Below, piece by piece: positions 9,076-18,043 of a stretch of DNA of 64,000 bases; the stretch's first letter is position 1, and each line of letters opens with the position of its first letter. A program made the translations under genes and the position numbers. The notes under the pieces were generated by a model. That model was not told the origin of the DNA. It worked only from the letters and a program-made list of their open reading frames with translations, and ran no database searches. Origin of the DNA: Anaerosalibacter massiliensis (GTDB taxonomy: Bacteria > Bacillota > Clostridia > Tissierellales > Sporanaerobacteraceae); the NCBI GenBank assembly GCA_000751555.1, contig CCEZ01000043.1:434001-498000 (forward strand), written 5' to 3'.

Positions 9076-9588
9076 CTACTTAAAAAAATCTTTCAATTTT
9101 GCCAATCTAGGATCTATATTTTCTATTACACAATCACATTCACCCTTATTTAAATCTTTACCACATTTAGAACATAAGCCCTTACAGTCATTCTTACATA
9201 AGGATTTCATAGGCAGAGATATAATTATTGTGCTAATTATTGGCTCCCTTAAACTTAATTCATTTCCTTCATAATAAATAATTTCCTCATCTTTCTCAGT
9301 TGAATTAATAATTTCATCTGATTTTTCTCTTAGTTCTCCTGACAGAACCGTATCTATAGTTTGTGTAAATTCTTTTAGGCATCTATCACAGTTCTCAGTA
9401 TATTTAAAAGAAATATTGGCAGTTAAATAATTAATACCTTCCATCTTATAAATATGTCCTGATACTTTAACTGGTTCTACAAAAACTATCTCCCTTTGAC
9501 CTATATCCAATTTACCTAATTCTAATTTTTCATCAAAGGGTATATCCTTTACAGCTTCATCAAGAAAACTTGCTAGATCAATATACAT
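9076..9588 (-). CDS. DUF177 (YceD) family protein
   Basis: The 170-residue protein belongs to the YceD/DUF177 family, which almost always precedes rpmF and is linked to 23S rRNA accumulation in plants and bacteria. The conserved CDRCL motif lies mid-protein, and a second cysteine cluster ([16 protein letters not shown]) fills the C-terminus. These eight or so cysteines suggest bound zinc. The protein is translated 20 bases ahead of rpmF. Biochemical function is not established. Confidence 0.9.
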   Translation of the reverse strand: MYIDLASFLDEAVKDIPFDEKLELGKLDIGQREIVFVEPVKVSGHIYKMEGINYLTANISFKYTENCDRCLKEFTQTIDTVLSGELREKSDEIINSTEKDEEIIYYEGNELSLREPIISTIIISLPMKSLCKNDCKGLCSKCGKDLNKGECDCVIENIDPRLAKLKDFFK

Positions 9589-9662
9589 TTATTTCACCTC
9601 TTAAATCTAACAAGTTTTATTATATAAAGGTAAAATACTTTTGTCAAGAAATATAATTGAAA

Positions 9663-10853
9663 TTAAGCTAGTTCTTCAGTATCTTTTGCAATCATCAACT
9701 CTTCATTTGTTGGTATAACTAATACTTTAACTTTTGAGTCATCTTGGCTAACTAAAGCTTCTTTTCCTCTCACATTATTCTTTTCTTCATCTAATTTTAT
9801 TCCCAAACTTTCTAATCCATTGCAAACCATTTCTCTAATTTCTGCAGAATTTTCTCCAATGCCAGCTGTAAATACTATAGCATCTACTCCACCCATTAAT
9901 GTTGTATAGGCACCAATATATTTCTTAACTCTATTTACAAAAACATCTAATGCAAGCTTTGCTCTTTCATTTCCTTTTTCAGCTTCTTCTTCAATATCTC
10001 TAAAGTCACTACTTACTCCTGAAATTCCAAGAACTCCAGACTTTTTATTTAGTAAGTTATTTACTTCTTCCATTGATAAATTTTCTTTATCTACTAAAAA
10101 TGGTATTATAGCTGGATCTATATTTCCAGTACGTGTTCCCATAGCTAGTCCTTCCAATGGGGTGAATCCCATACTTGTGTCTACTGACCTTCCTTTTTCT
10201 ACTGCACAAATACTTGCTCCATTTCCTAAATGACAAGTTATAATATTTAAGTCTTTAATATCCCTTTCTAATATTTCTGCTGCCTTTAATGATACATATT
10301 TATGTGATGTACCATGGAAACCATATTTCCTAATTCCATATTTCTCATATAGTTCGTATGGAAGAGGATATATATAATTATCTTTTGGCATAGTTTGATG
10401 AAATGCAGTATCAAATACACCTACCATTGGAGTATCTGGCATTAGTTCTTTACAAGCTTCAATTCCCATAATATTAGGTGGATTATGTAATGGAGCTAAA
10501 TCTATACATTCATTCAAAGCTTTCATAACTTCATCATCTATTTTAACTGAATTTGCAAACTTTTCTCCTCCATGTACTACTCTATGTCCTACTGCATTAA
10601 TTTCATCCATGGACTTTATAGCTCCATGTTCTGAATCTACTAAAGTACTTAATACTATTTCCAAAACTTCCTTATGATCTGACATTGGCTTTTCAATGAT
10701 AATTTCCTTTTTGCCAGTAGTAGTATGCTTTATTCTTGAACCTTCAATTCCTATTCTTTCAGATAGTCCTTTTGCTAATACTTTTTCTTCATTCATATCA
10801 ATTAGTTGATATTTTAATGAAGAGCTACCACAATTAATTACTAATATGTTCAT
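9663..10853 (-). CDS. ackA: Acetate kinase
   Basis: AckA interconverts acetyl phosphate plus ADP with acetate plus ATP, an ATP-yielding step in fermenters. The 396-residue protein starts with the family motif [13 protein letters not shown] and contains HRVVHGGE, the FHGTSHKYV active-site block, GNGAS and a C-terminal FTAGIGEN phosphate-binding segment. The usual partner pta is not in the window. The gene appears to be monocistronic: a divergent promoter region lies upstream, and yceD has its own ribosome site 74 bases downstream. Confidence 0.98.
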   Translation of the reverse strand: MNILVINCGSSSLKYQLIDMNEEKVLAKGLSERIGIEGSRIKHTTTGKKEIIIEKPMSDHKEVLEIVLSTLVDSEHGAIKSMDEINAVGHRVVHGGEKFANSVKIDDEVMKALNECIDLAPLHNPPNIMGIEACKELMPDTPMVGVFDTAFHQTMPKDNYIYPLPYELYEKYGIRKYGFHGTSHKYVSLKAAEILERDIKDLNIITCHLGNGASICAVEKGRSVDTSMGFTPLEGLAMGTRTGNIDPAIIPFLVDKENLSMEEVNNLLNKKSGVLGISGVSSDFRDIEEEAEKGNERAKLALDVFVNRVKKYIGAYTTLMGGVDAIVFTAGIGENSAEIREMVCNGLESLGIKLDEEKNNVRGKEALVSQDDSKVKVLVIPTNEELMIAKDTEELA

Positions 10854-10892
10854 AATATATACCTCCTATTGTTTGTCTATGCACTATAAAAC

Positions 10893-10943
10893 ATAATATT
10901 ATAATTATATCAAAAAATCAACTTATTAAACTTATGTTATAAT
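10893..10943. promoter_or_regulatory. Divergent promoter region for ackA (-) and tmcAL (+)
   Basis: For tmcAL, an extended -10 (TG-N-TATAAT) ends at 10943, about 37 bases before the start codon. For ackA, TTGATT (10921-10916) and TATTAT (10898-10893) are 17 bases apart on the minus strand. The 126-base spacer holds nothing else recognisable. Confidence 0.4.
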
Positions 10944-10979
10944 TAAATTTAGTATATTTTATAAATATAGGAGGAAAAA

Positions 10980-12242
10980 ATGAAAGTTTTAGGTATAATT
11001 AGCGAATATAATCCATTTCATTATGGACATCTATACCATCTAGAAGAATCCAAAAAAATAACTAATGCTGAATATTCTATAGCTGTAATAAGTGGCTCTT
11101 TTGTACAAAGAGGTGAACCATCTTTTGTAGACAAATGGACAAAAACAAAGATGGCTATAGATAATGGCATTGATTTAGTTTTAGAGCTTCCTGTGATTTT
11201 TTCAGTTCAAAGTGCAGAATTTTTTGCATATGGAGGAGTAAAACTTTTAGATAGTTTAAAAATTGTAGATTATATTTCCTTTGGCAGTGAATTAGGCCAA
11301 TTAGAACAATTGAAAATTATTGCTAATATTTTTGCCAAAGAACCTTATTATTTTAAGTCAATGCTTAAAAAATATTTAGATAAAGGAAATTCTTATTCTG
11401 TATCAAGAAGTCTTGCATTAGAAGATTTCTTAAAGGAAACAAAGTATAAAGAAAATAATTATATAGACATTTTAAAATCCCCAAATAATATTTTAGCCAT
11501 TGAATACTTAAAATCTCTTTATAAACTCAATAGCAGTATTAAACCTATTACAATAAAAAGAATTGGAAGTAATTATAATGAGAAATTTTTTAATGATAAA
11601 TATTCTAGTGCCACATCTATAAGAAACAAAGCTTTTAAAGGTGAATTAGATAAAATAAGAGACTATCTACCTAAACCAACATATTATCATCTTAATAATT
11701 ATTTAAAGGAATATAAATCTTTTAATTCTATTGAAAACTATTCTCAAATACTTATGTATTTGTTGAGAACAATTGATGAACGTAAATTTTCTAAAATTAT
11801 GGATATAGAAGATGGTTTAGAAAATCGATTCATTAAAAATAGCTTTAAATATAATAATATTATTCAAGTCATAAATAATACTGTAACTAAGAGATATCCT
11901 AAAACCCGTATCCAAAGAATATTAATTCAATTGTTAATAGGTATTAATGGAGATATATTTATTCAAGCAAAAAATACTTATCCTCAATATATAAGAGTGC
12001 TTGGTATGAATAATAAAGGTATGAAACTTTTAAATAAAATAGCTAAAAAGACTAATATCCCAATAATAAATAAATTTGCGGATTATAAAAAATTAAATAA
12101 TCCTAAAATTAATAACATAATTAATTATGATAAAATAGGAACAGATTTGTATTTTTTAGGTCTAAATAATGAAATAAATAGATTAGCCAATTTAGATTAT
12201 TATAAATCACCTTATATAAAAAACTCAAAGACTAAGAATTAG
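10980..12242 (+). CDS. tmcAL: tRNA(Met) cytidine acetate ligase TmcAL
   Basis: TmcAL (formerly YlbM) makes N4-acetylcytidine at the wobble base of elongator tRNA-Met using acetate and ATP. The 420-residue protein opens with GIISEYNPFHYGHLYH, whose HYGH at 14-17 is the nucleotidyltransferase motif, followed by ISGSFVQRGEP and KWTKTKMAI. It lies opposite ackA, and the use of acetate as substrate makes this neighbourhood sensible, though that link is inference. Its last 11 bases overlap the end of the convergent patatin-like gene. Confidence 0.93.
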   Translation: MKVLGIISEYNPFHYGHLYHLEESKKITNAEYSIAVISGSFVQRGEPSFVDKWTKTKMAIDNGIDLVLELPVIFSVQSAEFFAYGGVKLLDSLKIVDYISFGSELGQLEQLKIIANIFAKEPYYFKSMLKKYLDKGNSYSVSRSLALEDFLKETKYKENNYIDILKSPNNILAIEYLKSLYKLNSSIKPITIKRIGSNYNEKFFNDKYSSATSIRNKAFKGELDKIRDYLPKPTYYHLNNYLKEYKSFNSIENYSQILMYLLRTIDERKFSKIMDIEDGLENRFIKNSFKYNNIIQVINNTVTKRYPKTRIQRILIQLLIGINGDIFIQAKNTYPQYIRVLGMNNKGMKLLNKIAKKTNIPIINKFADYKKLNNPKINNIINYDKIGTDLYFLGLNNEINRLANLDYYKSPYIKNSKTKN

Positions 12243-12257
12243 TCCTTGAGTTTTTTT
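12219..12257. terminator. Bidirectional terminator between tmcAL and ylbK
   Basis: An inverted repeat built on AACTCAA-GACTAA / TTAGTC-TTGAGTT has an A-run on one side and a 7-T run on the other. It lies inside the overlapping 3' ends of the two convergent genes and could end transcripts from both sides. Confidence 0.75.
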
Positions 12258-13035
12258 CTTTCCAAAGCTTTATTTTTTCCTTTATTTCGTCTATATGATC
12301 TAATGTTGTATTATAACCTATCTCTGCACATTCCTCTACTCTTTCAAACTGGGAGGATTCTATATGGGATAAAGGTGGTTCCATTATAATATCTGCATAT
12401 ATTTTATCTGCATCCAATATTTTTTCTGCCATAATATCTATGGATTGTTGAATAATATCAAGCAAATGAAACACTCTATTTCCATATTCGCTAAATCCTA
12501 CATCTACTGCTATAACTATATCTGCACCTATGTCCTTAGTTAAAGATATAGGAACCCTATCAACTACGCCACCATCTACCAAGACCCTATCCTTGTGATT
12601 TACTGGTTCAAAAACTCCAGGAATAGATATACTTGATCTAATAGCTTTATATACTGGTCCTTCTGTAAAAATAACTTTCTCTCCTTTTTGTAAATCTGTT
12701 GCTACAATTGCCATTTTCTTGTTTAATTTTTCAATATTCCTTCCACCAGTAAGTAATTTTAATATTTCCTCTATTTTATCTCCTTTTAAAATCCCTCTTC
12801 TAGAAACAGTAAAATCCATCCATAATTTCTTATCTACTTGAATGGCTATATTTTTAATCATTTCTGGCTTTATACCGCAACAATATAATCCTCCAACTAA
12901 CGCCCCTGCACTACTTCCTGTAACTATATCTACAGAGATATTGTTTTCTTCTAATGCCTTTAGAACTCCAATATGTGCAAAACCCCTAGCTGAACCTGAA
13001 CCTAATGCTATCCCTATTTTAGGTTTATTTGCCAT
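12232..13035 (-). CDS. ylbK: Patatin-like phospholipase / NTE-family serine hydrolase
   Basis: The roughly 267-residue protein shows the patatin catalytic dyad: oxyanion loop GSGSARG near 12-18, nucleophile GSSAG at 40-44 (Ser42) and DGG at 154-156. Bacterial members are esterases or lipid acyl hydrolases of mostly unknown substrate. In Bacillus the homologue ylbK also lies between ylbJ and ylbM, so the neighbourhood is conserved. I chose ATG 13035 because a GGGGGG site lies 5-11 bases upstream; the in-frame TTG at 13050 is upstream of that site. Confidence 0.88.
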   Translation of the reverse strand: MANKPKIGIALGSGSARGFAHIGVLKALEENNISVDIVTGSSAGALVGGLYCCGIKPEMIKNIAIQVDKKLWMDFTVSRRGILKGDKIEEILKLLTGGRNIEKLNKKMAIVATDLQKGEKVIFTEGPVYKAIRSSISIPGVFEPVNHKDRVLVDGGVVDRVPISLTKDIGADIVIAVDVGFSEYGNRVFHLLDIIQQSIDIMAEKILDADKIYADIIMEPPLSHIESSQFERVEECAEIGYNTTLDHIDEIKEKIKLWKEKNSRTNS

Positions 13036-13074
13036 ATCAATCCCCCCCAAAGTACTTTTTATGTATGTAATTTA

Positions 13075-13103
13075 TCATATTAACCTGAACTTTAAAATAT
13101 AAA
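13075..13103 (+). promoter_or_regulatory. Possible sigma-E type promoter of ylbJ
   Basis: TCATATT at 13075-13081 fits the sigma-E -35 consensus (KMATATT), and after 14 bases AATATAAA is a partial match to the CATAYAHT -10. ylbJ is a mother-cell sporulation gene in Bacillus. The same -35 heptamer occurs before spoIVA at 49788-49794. Confidence 0.35.
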
Positions 13104-13128
13104 TATATAAAAATGGAGGTACTGCCTT

Positions 13129-14358
13129 ATGGAAAAAATAAAAATTCTTAAAAAAAATTATATAAATACTATACTATATCTTATAATAATTCTATGGTTT
13201 TTATTTAATATAATAGCTTTCCCTCAAAATTGTATGAAAGCTGCTCATAATGGATTATTAACTTGGTCTAATATTGTGATACCTTCTTTATTGCCTTTTT
13301 TTATAACATCTGAATTGCTAATAGGCCTTGGATTTGTAGATTTTATTGGTATACTATTAGAACCAGCAATGTCACCTATATTCAATGTCTCTGGAAAAGG
13401 GGCTTTTCCTTTAACAATGAGCATAACATCTGGTTATCCAGTAGGAGTAAAGATAGTTTCAAATTTAAGAAAAAACAATCATATTACAAAAATAGAAGCC
13501 CAAAGATTGTTATCATTTTGTAGCACATCTGGACCTATTTTTATGATCGGTGCTATAGCTACAGGTATGCTAAACAATCCCTTAATTAGCCCCTTAATAA
13601 TATTTCCCCATTATTTAGCAGCATTAACCATTGGTTTAATATTTAAATATTATAAAAGAAATGTACAAATCAAGCCAATTAGATATAATCAGAATATCTT
13701 TAAAATTGCATTAAGAAAACTTTTTGAATCAAGAGAAAAAAATAATAAACCCCTAGGACTTCTTCTTTCTAATGCTGTAAAAGAGGGCATAAACTCTATG
13801 TTATTAATTGGAGGATTTATAGTTTTTTATTCTGTATTAGTAGAAATATTAAATCTATCTAATTTTTTTAATTCAATAATAAGGAAAATTAGCTATTTGT
13901 TTTCCATAAGTAACAATCAAAATGCTTTAAAAAGCTTAATAACTGGTTTATTTGAAATAACCATAGGTGCTAAAAAAATTGTAGAATTAAAGGAAGTTTC
14001 CTTATTATATAAAATTATTATGATAAACTTTCTAATTGGCTGGAGTGGATTTTCAATACATAGTCAAGCTTTGAGTTTTTTAAATGAAACCGATTTAAAT
14101 GTTAGATTATACATTTTTTCAAAATTTTTACATGGTATGTTTGCAAGCCTCTATACAATACTTATATACAAATTTAAATATAGTGATATTGTATTAACTT
14201 CCTTTAATCCTAATTTTAGTTCATGGGATAGATTTTCTTTTCCAAATTGGATTAACACTTTAATATCTTCTATGCAATTAGAACTTAATATTATAATATT
14301 TACTCTTTTAGCTGCTATAATAATTGGTCTTATAAATACAATAATTAAAAATAAATAG
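13129..14358 (+). CDS. ylbJ: Sporulation integral membrane protein YlbJ
   Basis: The 409-residue protein is strongly hydrophobic, with about nine to ten predicted membrane segments. It contains the family blocks IPSLLPFFI, TSGYPVGVK and FCSTSGPIFMIG. YlbJ resembles nucleoside-recognition (Gate) transporters and is required for full sporulation and spore heat resistance in Bacillus; what it moves is unknown. GGAGG lies 9-10 bases before the ATG. It supports the view that this organism forms endospores. Confidence 0.93.
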   Translation: MEKIKILKKNYINTILYLIIILWFLFNIIAFPQNCMKAAHNGLLTWSNIVIPSLLPFFITSELLIGLGFVDFIGILLEPAMSPIFNVSGKGAFPLTMSITSGYPVGVKIVSNLRKNNHITKIEAQRLLSFCSTSGPIFMIGAIATGMLNNPLISPLIIFPHYLAALTIGLIFKYYKRNVQIKPIRYNQNIFKIALRKLFESREKNNKPLGLLLSNAVKEGINSMLLIGGFIVFYSVLVEILNLSNFFNSIIRKISYLFSISNNQNALKSLITGLFEITIGAKKIVELKEVSLLYKIIMINFLIGWSGFSIHSQALSFLNETDLNVRLYIFSKFLHGMFASLYTILIYKFKYSDIVLTSFNPNFSSWDRFSFPNWINTLISSMQLELNIIIFTLLAAIIIGLINTIIKNK

Positions 14359-14360
14359 TT

Positions 14361-14807
14361 TTATTTAACTCCTCTTAATTCTCTTCTATTTTTATCAAGA
14401 ACTTCTATTAGTTCTTTTAGATTTTCCTGAGTCTCCATTAAGATACTATCCGCATATTCCATAGAGCCTAGTCTAATTTCCTTTGCATTATTTTGAGCTT
14501 TTGTAACAACTTCTTCTGCTCTATCCTTTGCTTTTTTTGTAACTTCATCTTCCTCAATTAATTCTTTTAAATGGTTTTTAGCTTCTAAGACAATAGTATC
14601 TGCTTCTTTTTGTGCTTCTGCAAGAATTCTCTTTTGTTCCTCTTTCACCCAATTAGCTTGTTTAATTTCACTAGGTAATTTTTCTTTTATTTCATTTAAA
14701 ATTTCTAACAATTCTTCTTTATCAATTACTACTTTGCCTGAAAAAGGAACAGAAGAACTGTCTTCTATAATACTTTCTATTTCATCAATTAGTTCTAATA
14801 CACTCAT
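14361..14807 (-). CDS. Conserved coiled-coil protein next to coaD
   Basis: The 148-residue, charged protein is almost entirely helical. It has alanine-rich heptads ([37 protein letters not shown]) that resemble the b subunit of ATP synthase and DivIVA-like proteins, and for this reason relatives are often labelled ATPase. No nucleotide-binding motif or membrane segment is present, so that label is not supported. Its ATG overlaps the coaD stop (ATGA), suggesting translational coupling. The position beside coaD is, to my knowledge, widespread in Clostridia. Function unknown. Confidence 0.8.
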   Translation of the reverse strand: MSVLELIDEIESIIEDSSSVPFSGKVVIDKEELLEILNEIKEKLPSEIKQANWVKEEQKRILAEAQKEADTIVLEAKNHLKELIEEDEVTKKAKDRAEEVVTKAQNNAKEIRLGSMEYADSILMETQENLKELIEVLDKNRRELRGVK

Positions 14808-15295
14808 TTAAGTTCCTTACCTCCTTTTATTTTTTCTGTTAAAAACTTTTCCACAACTTCTGGAACTAGACACGATACATCTCCATCAAACATAGCTATC
14901 TCTTTCACTATACTTGAACTTAAATAAGCATAATCACCACTTGAAACCATAAATAATGTTTCTATTTCCTCATATAATTTTCTGTTTACCAAAGCCATTT
15001 GCATTTCATACTCAAAATCTGATACTGCCCTTAGTCCTCTTACCATAGTAGTTATATTTTTTTCTTTTGCATAATCAATTAAAAGTCCTGAAAATGTATC
15101 TATTTCAATATTGTCATATCCTTCTAGACATTTTTTCAATAGCTCTTTTCTTTCTTCTACTGTAAATAGAGTGTTCTTTGATCTGTTATTCAAAATCGCA
15201 ACTACAACTTTATCAAATTTTTTAGCACATCTATCAATAATATCTAGATGGCCATTTGTAATAGGATCAAAGCTTCCTGGATATATAACTTCCAC
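14804..15295 (-). CDS. coaD: Phosphopantetheine adenylyltransferase
   Basis: CoaD catalyses the fourth step of coenzyme A synthesis, joining 4'-phosphopantetheine and ATP to make dephospho-CoA. The 163-residue protein has [14 protein letters not shown] at 6-19 with the nucleotidyltransferase TNGH motif, then [12 protein letters not shown] and the C-terminal SSSIVKEIA block. It uses a GTG start with GGAGG upstream. rsmD precedes it, the standard Firmicutes pair. coaBC, the preceding pathway step, is at 33616-34812. Confidence 0.98.
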   Translation of the reverse strand: MEVIYPGSFDPITNGHLDIIDRCAKKFDKVVVAILNNRSKNTLFTVEERKELLKKCLEGYDNIEIDTFSGLLIDYAKEKNITTMVRGLRAVSDFEYEMQMALVNRKLYEEIETLFMVSSGDYAYLSSSIVKEIAMFDGDVSCLVPEVVEKFLTEKIKGGKELK

Positions 15296-15310
15296 TAGTC
15301 TACCTCCTTA

Positions 15311-15862
15311 TCATCTATTCATAAAAGTTATAGTTTTATCCCCATATCTTCTCTCATCTATTTTATGTAAATTATAAATACATTCATTTAATATTAATGT
15401 ATTTTCATGTTCTATGATAATAATTCCTTTATCTTTTAATAGATGATTTTTACATATAGATTCTAAAACATTTACAATTAGATTACTTCTATATGGTGGA
15501 TCCATAAAAATGTAGTGAAAATTTAAACCTTTTCTACCTAGGATTTCCATAGCTTTAAGTACGTCATTTTTATATACCTTAGCATTCTCATTAAGTTTTG
15601 TACTATTTAAATTTTCTTTAATAGCTTTAATACTATTAAAACTATTGTCAATAAAATAGCATTCCTCAGAACCTCTACTTAAAAACTCTATTCCTATAGA
15701 ACCAGAACCAGAAAATAAATCTAATACTGAACTATCTTTCTCTATACTGCCCAATATATTAAATAATGATTCTTTTATTCTGTCCTGGGTTGGTCTAGTA
15801 TCTAACCCTTTTGGAGCTTTCAATCTATGTCCTTTCCTACTTCCTGAAATAACTCTCAACAA
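15311..15862 (-). CDS. rsmD: 16S rRNA (guanine966-N2)-methyltransferase RsmD
   Basis: The 183-residue protein has the RsmD opening LRVISGSRKGHRLKAPKG, a SAM-binding loop LDLFSGSGSIGIE near 44-56 and the catalytic MDPPY motif near 120. It methylates G966 in the small-subunit rRNA. The start is TTG with GAGGAG upstream. It is 15 bases from coaD and probably co-transcribed with it. Confidence 0.96.
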   Translation of the reverse strand: MLRVISGSRKGHRLKAPKGLDTRPTQDRIKESLFNILGSIEKDSSVLDLFSGSGSIGIEFLSRGSEECYFIDNSFNSIKAIKENLNSTKLNENAKVYKNDVLKAMEILGRKGLNFHYIFMDPPYRSNLIVNVLESICKNHLLKDKGIIIIEHENTLILNECIYNLHKIDERRYGDKTITFMNR

Positions 15863-15929
15863 ACCACTCCTCTTTTGTTGTTAATTCTATTTTAACATAA
15901 TTTAAAACTATAATAAAATATAATATAAA

Positions 15930-17993
15930 TTAATTAAATATTATATTATCTGTTTTCCCTTCAAACATACATTTAATTCTGTTTTTCATTAATTCATATT
16001 TTTTATCACTAAGATATAAATCTTGACTTAATATTTCTGAAGCCTCTTTCTGTGCTATTTTTAGTATTTTTATATCAGTAAATAAATTAGCAATCTTTAA
16101 ATCAGGTAATCCATGTTGTCTAGTTCCAAAAAATTCGCCTGGCCCTCTAAGTTCCAAATCTTTCTCAGATATTTTAAAACCATCATTAGTTTTTTGCATT
16201 ATTCTCATTCTTTCCTGTGAAATCTTACTTTTTCCTTCATTAATTAATATGCAATAAGATTGGTACTCTCCCCTTCCAACTCTTCCCCTTAACTGGTGAA
16301 GTTGTGCCAGTCCAAAACGTTCAGCATTGTAAATGACCATTATATTTGAATTTGGAACATTTACACCAACTTCTATAACTGTAGTTGAAACTAGAATATC
16401 TATTTCTCCATCTTTAAATTTATTCATAATTTTCTCTTTTTCTTCTGCTTTCATCCTTCCATGAAGAAGTTCTACTTGGAATTCTTTAAAAATTTCATTT
16501 TTAAATCTTTTATGCAATTCTTCGCAGGCTTCTATATTCAATATCTCTGATTCTTCAATTAAAGGTGAAACAATATATACTTGTCTACCTTCCTTAATCT
16601 GGTTTTTTATAAACTCAGTTAGTCTCTTTTCCATATTCATTCCTATTGCATAAGTTTCTATGGCCTTTCGCCCTGGAGGCAATTCATCTATAATAGATAT
16701 ATCTAAATCTCCATATAATATAAGAGCAAGAGTTCTAGGTATAGGTGTAGCAGTCATTACTAATACATCTGGATTTGACCCTTTCTGGCTTAAAACTGCT
16801 CTTTGGCTAACTCCGAATCTATGTTGTTCATCTGTAATAGCAAGACCTAACTTATTGAATTTTACTGTGTCTTGTATAATAGCATGAGTGCCTACAAGTA
16901 TATCTATATTTCCCTTCTCAAGTTTATCTAATACTTCATCTTTTTTATTTTGTGATAAACTTCCCACTAATAACTCGCAGCTAATATCATAATCATCTAA
17001 CATACCTTTAATAGTTTCAAAATGCTGAGTAGCTAATATTTCAGTTGGTGCCATCATAACTGATTGGTAACCAGATTTCCATGCTTTAAACATTGCTAAA
17101 ATTGCAATAACGGTTTTTCCCGAACCTACATCTCCTTGAACTAATCTATTCATTTGTTCATCTGATTCCATATCTTTTTCAATTTCTTTTAAAACTCTGA
17201 ATTGGGCTTTTGTTAGTTTAAATGGTAATTTTTCAATAAATCTATTTAGATCTTCTGATTTTACAAATTTAATCCCTTTATTATTTGACTTAGTTCTATT
17301 TTTTATTATAAAAAGACCTAATTGCAAAGTCAAAAGTTCTTCAAATACTAACCTTTGCCTTGCTCTTAAAAAATTCTCCCTACTCTGGGGAAAATGGATA
17401 TTCAATATAGCCTCCTTAACAGACATTAAATTAAATTTATTAATAATATGCCTAGGGAGTATTTCCTTTACATTATTTATATAACTCTTTAAAGCATTAT
17501 TAACTATTGAAGTCATTTCATTATTAGTTAAATTCTCGGTTAATTGGTATATAGGTACTATTCGTCCAACTTTTTTATTTGATGAACCTTCTTTCTCATA
17601 AACTGGATTTTGTATTTGAATTTCATTTGCTATTTTTTTAACTTTCCCATTAACTATTATTTTTTCTCCAATACGAAAATTATCAGCTAAATATTCTTGA
17701 TTAAACCAAATTAAATATGCTATTCCTGTACTATCCTTTATTGGAATTTTTAAAATGGAAAGATTTCTTCTAGGCCTTAATACAGTAGGATGACCAGCTA
17801 TTCTCACATTGAAACTTGCTTTTTCTCCATCTACAGAATTATATATATTATTAAACTTTCTTCTATCTTCATAGGCACGAGGAAAAAAATAGATTAGATC
17901 CTCAACAGTATCTATACCTATTCTTCTCAATTTAGCTGCTCTTTTTGGCCCAACTCCTTTCACATATTGAACTGACATAGACAATCTATCCAT
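15930..17993 (-). CDS. recG: ATP-dependent DNA helicase RecG
   Basis: RecG reverses stalled replication forks and branch-migrates Holliday junctions. The 687-residue protein has an N-terminal OB-fold wedge domain (about 1-160), helicase motif I GDVGSGKTVIA near 288, motif II DEQHR near 390, TATPIPRT, and the C-terminal QLRGRVGRG block. All helicase motifs are present and the length is typical. It follows the fakA gene across a short hairpin. Confidence 0.98.
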   Translation of the reverse strand: MDRLSMSVQYVKGVGPKRAAKLRRIGIDTVEDLIYFFPRAYEDRRKFNNIYNSVDGEKASFNVRIAGHPTVLRPRRNLSILKIPIKDSTGIAYLIWFNQEYLADNFRIGEKIIVNGKVKKIANEIQIQNPVYEKEGSSNKKVGRIVPIYQLTENLTNNEMTSIVNNALKSYINNVKEILPRHIINKFNLMSVKEAILNIHFPQSRENFLRARQRLVFEELLTLQLGLFIIKNRTKSNNKGIKFVKSEDLNRFIEKLPFKLTKAQFRVLKEIEKDMESDEQMNRLVQGDVGSGKTVIAILAMFKAWKSGYQSVMMAPTEILATQHFETIKGMLDDYDISCELLVGSLSQNKKDEVLDKLEKGNIDILVGTHAIIQDTVKFNKLGLAITDEQHRFGVSQRAVLSQKGSNPDVLVMTATPIPRTLALILYGDLDISIIDELPPGRKAIETYAIGMNMEKRLTEFIKNQIKEGRQVYIVSPLIEESEILNIEACEELHKRFKNEIFKEFQVELLHGRMKAEEKEKIMNKFKDGEIDILVSTTVIEVGVNVPNSNIMVIYNAERFGLAQLHQLRGRVGRGEYQSYCILINEGKSKISQERMRIMQKTNDGFKISEKDLELRGPGEFFGTRQHGLPDLKIANLFTDIKILKIAQKEASEILSQDLYLSDKKYELMKNRIKCMFEGKTDNIIFN

Positions 17994-18015
17994 TTTTTCA
18001 CCTCAAATAAATATA

Positions 18016-18041
18016 TTTCCCCTACCTTTTGGTAGGGGAGA
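18016..18041 (-). other. Intercistronic hairpin between fakA and recG
   Basis: A CCCCTACC / GGTAGGGG stem with a four-base loop lies immediately after the fakA stop and 25 bases before recG. Only short T stretches follow, so it is a weak terminator or an mRNA-end stabiliser. Confidence 0.5.
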
Positions 18042-18043
18042 AA

